DNA of 9,179 nucleotides, taken from Chryseobacterium gleum (lineage in GTDB: Bacteria; Bacteroidota; Bacteroidia; Flavobacteriales_D; Crocinitomicaceae). The notes under the pieces are model-generated. The model was not told where the DNA came from and did not search any database. It saw only the letters and a program-made list of their open reading frames with translations. This document shows positions 5,940 to 9,179 of this stretch, piece by piece. The translations under genes and the position numbers were made by a program. Location of the stretch: NCBI GenBank assembly GCA_945877005.1, contig CAMCQL010000061.1:1-9179 (forward strand), given 5' to 3'. The first letter of the stretch is position 1; each line of letters starts with the position of its first letter.

Positions 5940-7807
5940 ATTCAGAAGGTAGAAAATATGTCGTTTTACTTTTTTTTATCATCATTACAGTAATCTACAC
6001 TACGCGTTTATTTTACATGCAAGTAATAGATGATAGTTGGACATTAAGAGCACAACAAATTGCAGAAAAAAGAAAACTAATTACACCGCCAAGAGGTGTC
6101 GTATTTGATCGATTTGGAAAAAAGATTGTAACCAATAAAACATTCTTTAACCTCATGATGACTGAAGAGAAAATCACTCATCTGGATACAAATGCTTTCG
6201 CAAAACTCATTGGCTGGACTCCTCATAAAGTTAAAAGTAGATTTTGGGAAATCAAAATAGGTGAAGGAGTTTATCATAATCCACATTCTGGGAAAACAAC
6301 ATCAAATTATCAAAAAATGCGGTCCTATCCATTTGTAAAAGAAATTGGGCTAGAAGAGATGTCAAAAATCGCACCTTATTTAGATAATTTCCCTGGATTT
6401 TATGAAGAAATTACAAGTATGCGGAGCTACCCATATGCAAACGCTGCAAATATATTGGGATATCTTTCAGAAGTAACCAGAGAAGAAATAGATGCAGATA
6501 ACTTTTACAGACCAAGTGATGCAATTGGTAGAGCAGGATTAGAAAAATTTTACGAAAAAGAACTGAGAGGAATCAAAGGAGTACATTACATAGTAACTTC
6601 TGCATTAAATAATGCGATTGAACCATATGCAAATGGTAAATACGATACCATCGCTCAACAAGGTCCGCCTTTAAAATTAGGTGTATCAATTAATTTACAA
6701 GCTTATGGTGAGAAATTACTTAAAAACAAAAGAGGGTGTATCGTAGCCATCGAACCAAAAACTGGAGAAATAATTGCTTTAGTTTCAGCTCCAAGTTTTG
6801 ACCCAAATTTATTTGTTGGAAGAAAAAATATATCTGAAAATTATCCTAAACTATTAAAAGACCCAAATAAACCCTTGTATCCAAGACCATTATCAGCAGA
6901 ATACCCCCCTGGATCTACTTTCAAACTTATACAATCATTGGTAGGTTTACAAGAAGGCGTTATTAATCCAGGATCTGGATTTCCATGTACAAAAAGTATG
7001 GTAGGATGTCACAATCATCCAAGTGCAACAAGTTTAGCAAAAGCAATACAATATTCGTGTAATCCCTATTATTACCATTTAGTTAAACGAATCATACAAC
7101 AAGGAAAACGAAAAAAAAATACAGAAGATTCCGAAATCGGACTGAATAAATGGGCGAAATATATGAACAGTTTTGGATTTGGAATTGCGCTCGAAACAGA
7201 CATTAATGGAGTGCGACCAGGACTTATTCCGAATTCAAAATATTACGATAAATGGTACGGTCATCATAATTGGGCTTTTAGTACTATTAGATCTATCTCT
7301 ATTGGTCAAGGTGAGGTAAAATCTACACCTTTACAATTGGCAAATTTAGCTGCAATCATTGCAAATAGAGGATGGTATTATGTCCCTCATTTTGTAAAAT
7401 CAATCAAAAAAAATGGTCCATTACCCATCTACAGAAAGAAAAAGTATACAATGGTTCGAAGTAAGCATTTTGCTCCTATAGTTGAAGGAATGCGTCGGGT
7501 TGTAAATGAAAAAGGCGGAACAGGTTCTCAAGCAAAAATGGATAGCATCATTGTTTGTGGAAAAACAGGTACTGTTCAAAATCCACACGGAAAAGATCAC
7601 TCCGTATTTATTGCATTTGCGCCTAAAGAACAACCTAAAATTGCGATTGCAGTATTTATTGAAAATGCGGGGTTTGGAGGTACATGGGCGGCTCCTATCG
7701 CTCGATTGATGATGGAGAAGTACATTCTTGGTAAAATAGTGAACAAAGAAAAAGAAGAACGCATATTGAACTCAGATTTAGATGGTGTTAAAACTAAAAA
7801 AGAATGA
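5936..7807 (+). CDS. mrdA: Penicillin-binding protein 2 (elongation-specific transpeptidase)
   Basis: Class B PBP that cross-links new peptidoglycan during side-wall growth, paired with RodA; anchored in the inner membrane with its catalytic domain in the periplasm. It is 623 residues, typical for PBP2. One N-terminal membrane helix (about 8-29) is followed by the pedestal domain with PPRGVVFDRFG (51-61) and GRAGLEKFYEKELRG (198-212). The transpeptidase domain, from about 245, carries all three active-site motifs: S327-x-x-K330 in PPGSTFK, S374-C-N376, and K543-T-G545 in CGKTGTVQNP. The SISIGQGE block (453-460) is also standard. C351, C358, H361 and C375 match the spacing of the cysteine/histidine set seen in many PBP2 proteins. 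FtsI/PBP3 is less likely because the gene is flanked by mreD and rodA and has the PBP2-style motif 2 region. It overlaps both neighbours by 4 bases. Confidence 0.96.
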   Translation: MNSEGRKYVVLLFFIIITVIYTTRLFYMQVIDDSWTLRAQQIAEKRKLITPPRGVVFDRFGKKIVTNKTFFNLMMTEEKITHLDTNAFAKLIGWTPHKVKSRFWEIKIGEGVYHNPHSGKTTSNYQKMRSYPFVKEIGLEEMSKIAPYLDNFPGFYEEITSMRSYPYANAANILGYLSEVTREEIDADNFYRPSDAIGRAGLEKFYEKELRGIKGVHYIVTSALNNAIEPYANGKYDTIAQQGPPLKLGVSINLQAYGEKLLKNKRGCIVAIEPKTGEIIALVSAPSFDPNLFVGRKNISENYPKLLKDPNKPLYPRPLSAEYPPGSTFKLIQSLVGLQEGVINPGSGFPCTKSMVGCHNHPSATSLAKAIQYSCNPYYYHLVKRIIQQGKRKKNTEDSEIGLNKWAKYMNSFGFGIALETDINGVRPGLIPNSKYYDKWYGHHNWAFSTIRSISIGQGEVKSTPLQLANLAAIIANRGWYYVPHFVKSIKKNGPLPIYRKKKYTMVRSKHFAPIVEGMRRVVNEKGGTGSQAKMDSIIVCGKTGTVQNPHGKDHSVFIAFAPKEQPKIAIAVFIENAGFGGTWAAPIARLMMEKYILGKIVNKEKEERILNSDLDGVKTKKE

Positions 7808-9179
7808 GAAACGAATCCTTTAGTAAAACAATAGATTGGGGATTATTATCTGTTTTCCTCGTGATGATTCTAATTGGTATAGCAAACGTTTACTCAGCTG
7901 CTTACAATCCGAAATTTCCAGACTTATTTGATTTTTCTCAAAAATATGGAAAACAAATCATGTGGGTAGGTATTTCTTTATTCTTAGGATTAATCGTATT
8001 TCTTATTGACGCAAGTATTTATAGAAAATTTGCAATCCCTATCTATTTAGCTTGCTTATCATTGCTAGTTGTAGTTTTATTTATGCCAAGTGTCAACGGT
8101 GCAAGAGCATGGATAGGAATTGGATCATTGGGTATACAACCAGCAGAATTCGCTAAAATTGGTACTGCAATTGCTTTAAGTAGTTACATTAATAGTATCA
8201 ATGTGAAGCAACAAAATGTGAATACAGTAGTAATAGCAAATATTATATTAGTCATTCCTATGTTGCTGATTCTCTTACAACCGGATGCAGGTACTTTTGT
8301 CGTTTTTACTTCATTTTTATTTGTAATGTACAGAGAAGGAATCACGTATGATCCGATAATACTTCAATTGATAAATTTAATACCTGGAGTAAAATTTAAG
8401 AAAACTTGGGTAGGATCTCACTTTATTCCGATTCTCTTTGTAGTCATCTTTTTATCTATCATTACGTTATTAATGAGTAACAATACGATTACTTTTACTT
8501 TTATGCCGGGTGTTGAAATTCCTGGTTTTTTTGGAGTGATAGGGTCGCTTTTTACAATCGGAATAATAATTTTTTTTATCTTAAGATGGTTTTCTTCAAA
8601 AAGAGAGCAAAATAGAGTTACCATAATTGTTATCATTGGATTTGTGCTCTGTTCTTTCATCTCCTCATTCGTCAATTTCTCATTTCAAAGTTTACGTAAA
8701 CATCAAAAAGATAGAATTGAACTGTTTTTAGGACTTCGCGAAGATCCAGATGGTGAAGACTATAACAGAAATCGAGCAATGGCAGCAGTAGGATCAGGAG
8801 GATTAACAGGGAAAGGATACAAAAACGCCAGCGTTGCAAGTGTAGAATCCAATCACGTACCAGAAAGCGAAACTGACTTTATTTTTTGTCCATTGGCAGA
8901 AGAATGGGGATTTATTGGTAGCTTGATGATTATGGGAATGTACTTATTTATGTTGATACGAATCATTAAAATTGCAGAACGACAAAAATCAAGATTTAAT
9001 AGAGTTTATGCCTATTCAGTAGCTATGATAATTTTCTACCATTTTGCAGTAAACATCGGTATGAATATTGGCTTTGCGCCTGTAATTGGAATCCCGCTTC
9101 CTTTCTTTAGTTACGGTGGTTCATCAATGATGTCTTTTTCTGTAATGATCTTTATCCTACTCAAACTTGATAGTCAACG
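7804..9179 (+). CDS. rodA: Rod shape-determining protein RodA (SEDS glycosyltransferase), 3' end cut
   Basis: Polytopic inner-membrane SEDS enzyme that polymerises lipid II into glycan strands during elongation, in complex with PBP2. ATG 7804 overlaps the mrdA stop (ATGA), and the frame is open for 458 codons to the window edge. SEDS signatures are present: NGARAWIGIGSLGIQPAEF (98-116), QPDAGT (159-164), SGGLTGKGY (331-339), ESNHVPESETDFIF (348-361), EEWGFIG (366-372) and IGMNIGFAPVIGIPLPFFSY (418-437). Asp314, in REDPDGEDYN just before SGGLTGKG, is in the position of the catalytic aspartate of E. coli RodA. The usual ending after the last helix is short, so probably few residues are missing. 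It is far longer than the 370-residue E. coli protein; most of the excess lies between QPDAGT and the catalytic loop (about 195-300). FtsW is less likely given the mrdA partner. Confidence 0.95.
   Translation, partial: MRNESFSKTIDWGLLSVFLVMILIGIANVYSAAYNPKFPDLFDFSQKYGKQIMWVGISLFLGLIVFLIDASIYRKFAIPIYLACLSLLVVVLFMPSVNGARAWIGIGSLGIQPAEFAKIGTAIALSSYINSINVKQQNVNTVVIANIILVIPMLLILLQPDAGTFVVFTSFLFVMYREGITYDPIILQLINLIPGVKFKKTWVGSHFIPILFVVIFLSIITLLMSNNTITFTFMPGVEIPGFFGVIGSLFTIGIIIFFILRWFSSKREQNRVTIIVIIGFVLCSFISSFVNFSFQSLRKHQKDRIELFLGLREDPDGEDYNRNRAMAAVGSGGLTGKGYKNASVASVESNHVPESETDFIFCPLAEEWGFIGSLMIMGMYLFMLIRIIKIAERQKSRFNRVYAYSVAMIIFYHFAVNIGMNIGFAPVIGIPLPFFSYGGSSMMSFSVMIFILLKLDSQ

Noticed and set aside
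7506..7709. 67-codon open frame on the plus strand within mrdA
   Set aside because: It is in another frame across the KTG motif region of PBP2 and has no features of its own.
8418..8675. 85-codon open frame on the minus strand
   Set aside because: It is opposite rodA membrane segments; its composition (I, K, T, M rich) is what antisense of hydrophobic codons yields.

Overview
The window comes from a low-GC bacterium of the Bacteroidota, most likely order Flavobacteriales. Four things point there: A+T-rich codon use, no Shine-Dalgarno sequences ahead of the starts, Bacteroidota-type -7 boxes (TAnnTTTG) in the one divergent intergenic region, and the gene order purH-mreB-mreC-mreD-mrdA-rodA, which I recall as common in that group. 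The family or genus cannot be fixed by eye.

Layout. Positions 1-1766, minus strand: lepA, the ribosomal back-translocase EF4, lacking only its last few codons because the window begins inside it. Positions 1767-1912: a divergent intergenic region with one -7 box for each direction. Positions 1913-3445, plus strand: purH, the bifunctional enzyme for the last two steps of IMP synthesis. After a 77-base gap comes the rod-shape (elongasome) cluster: mreB (3523-4548), mreC (4591-5427), mreD (5424-5939), mrdA/PBP2 (5936-7807) and rodA (7804 to the window end, lacking only the extreme C-terminus).

How the genes work together. MreB filaments under the inner membrane, MreC and MreD across it, the transpeptidase PBP2 and the SEDS glycosyltransferase RodA form the machine that inserts peptidoglycan along the side wall. 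mreC, mreD, mrdA and rodA are joined by three identical 4-base ATGA stop/start overlaps, which suggests coupled translation of the membrane and periplasmic parts. mreB, whose product is normally needed in larger amounts, is set apart by a 42-base spacer holding a perfect 9-bp hairpin. No clear terminator or consensus promoter is visible between purH and mreB, so transcription may run on from purH.

The window is a conserved housekeeping region. I see no mobile element, CRISPR array, tRNA or rRNA gene, defence system or undescribed system. The points worth a second look are the mreB-mreC hairpin, a probable metal-binding Cys/His set in PBP2, two apparent extra membrane segments in RodA, and two genes whose annotated starts could easily be called too far upstream.
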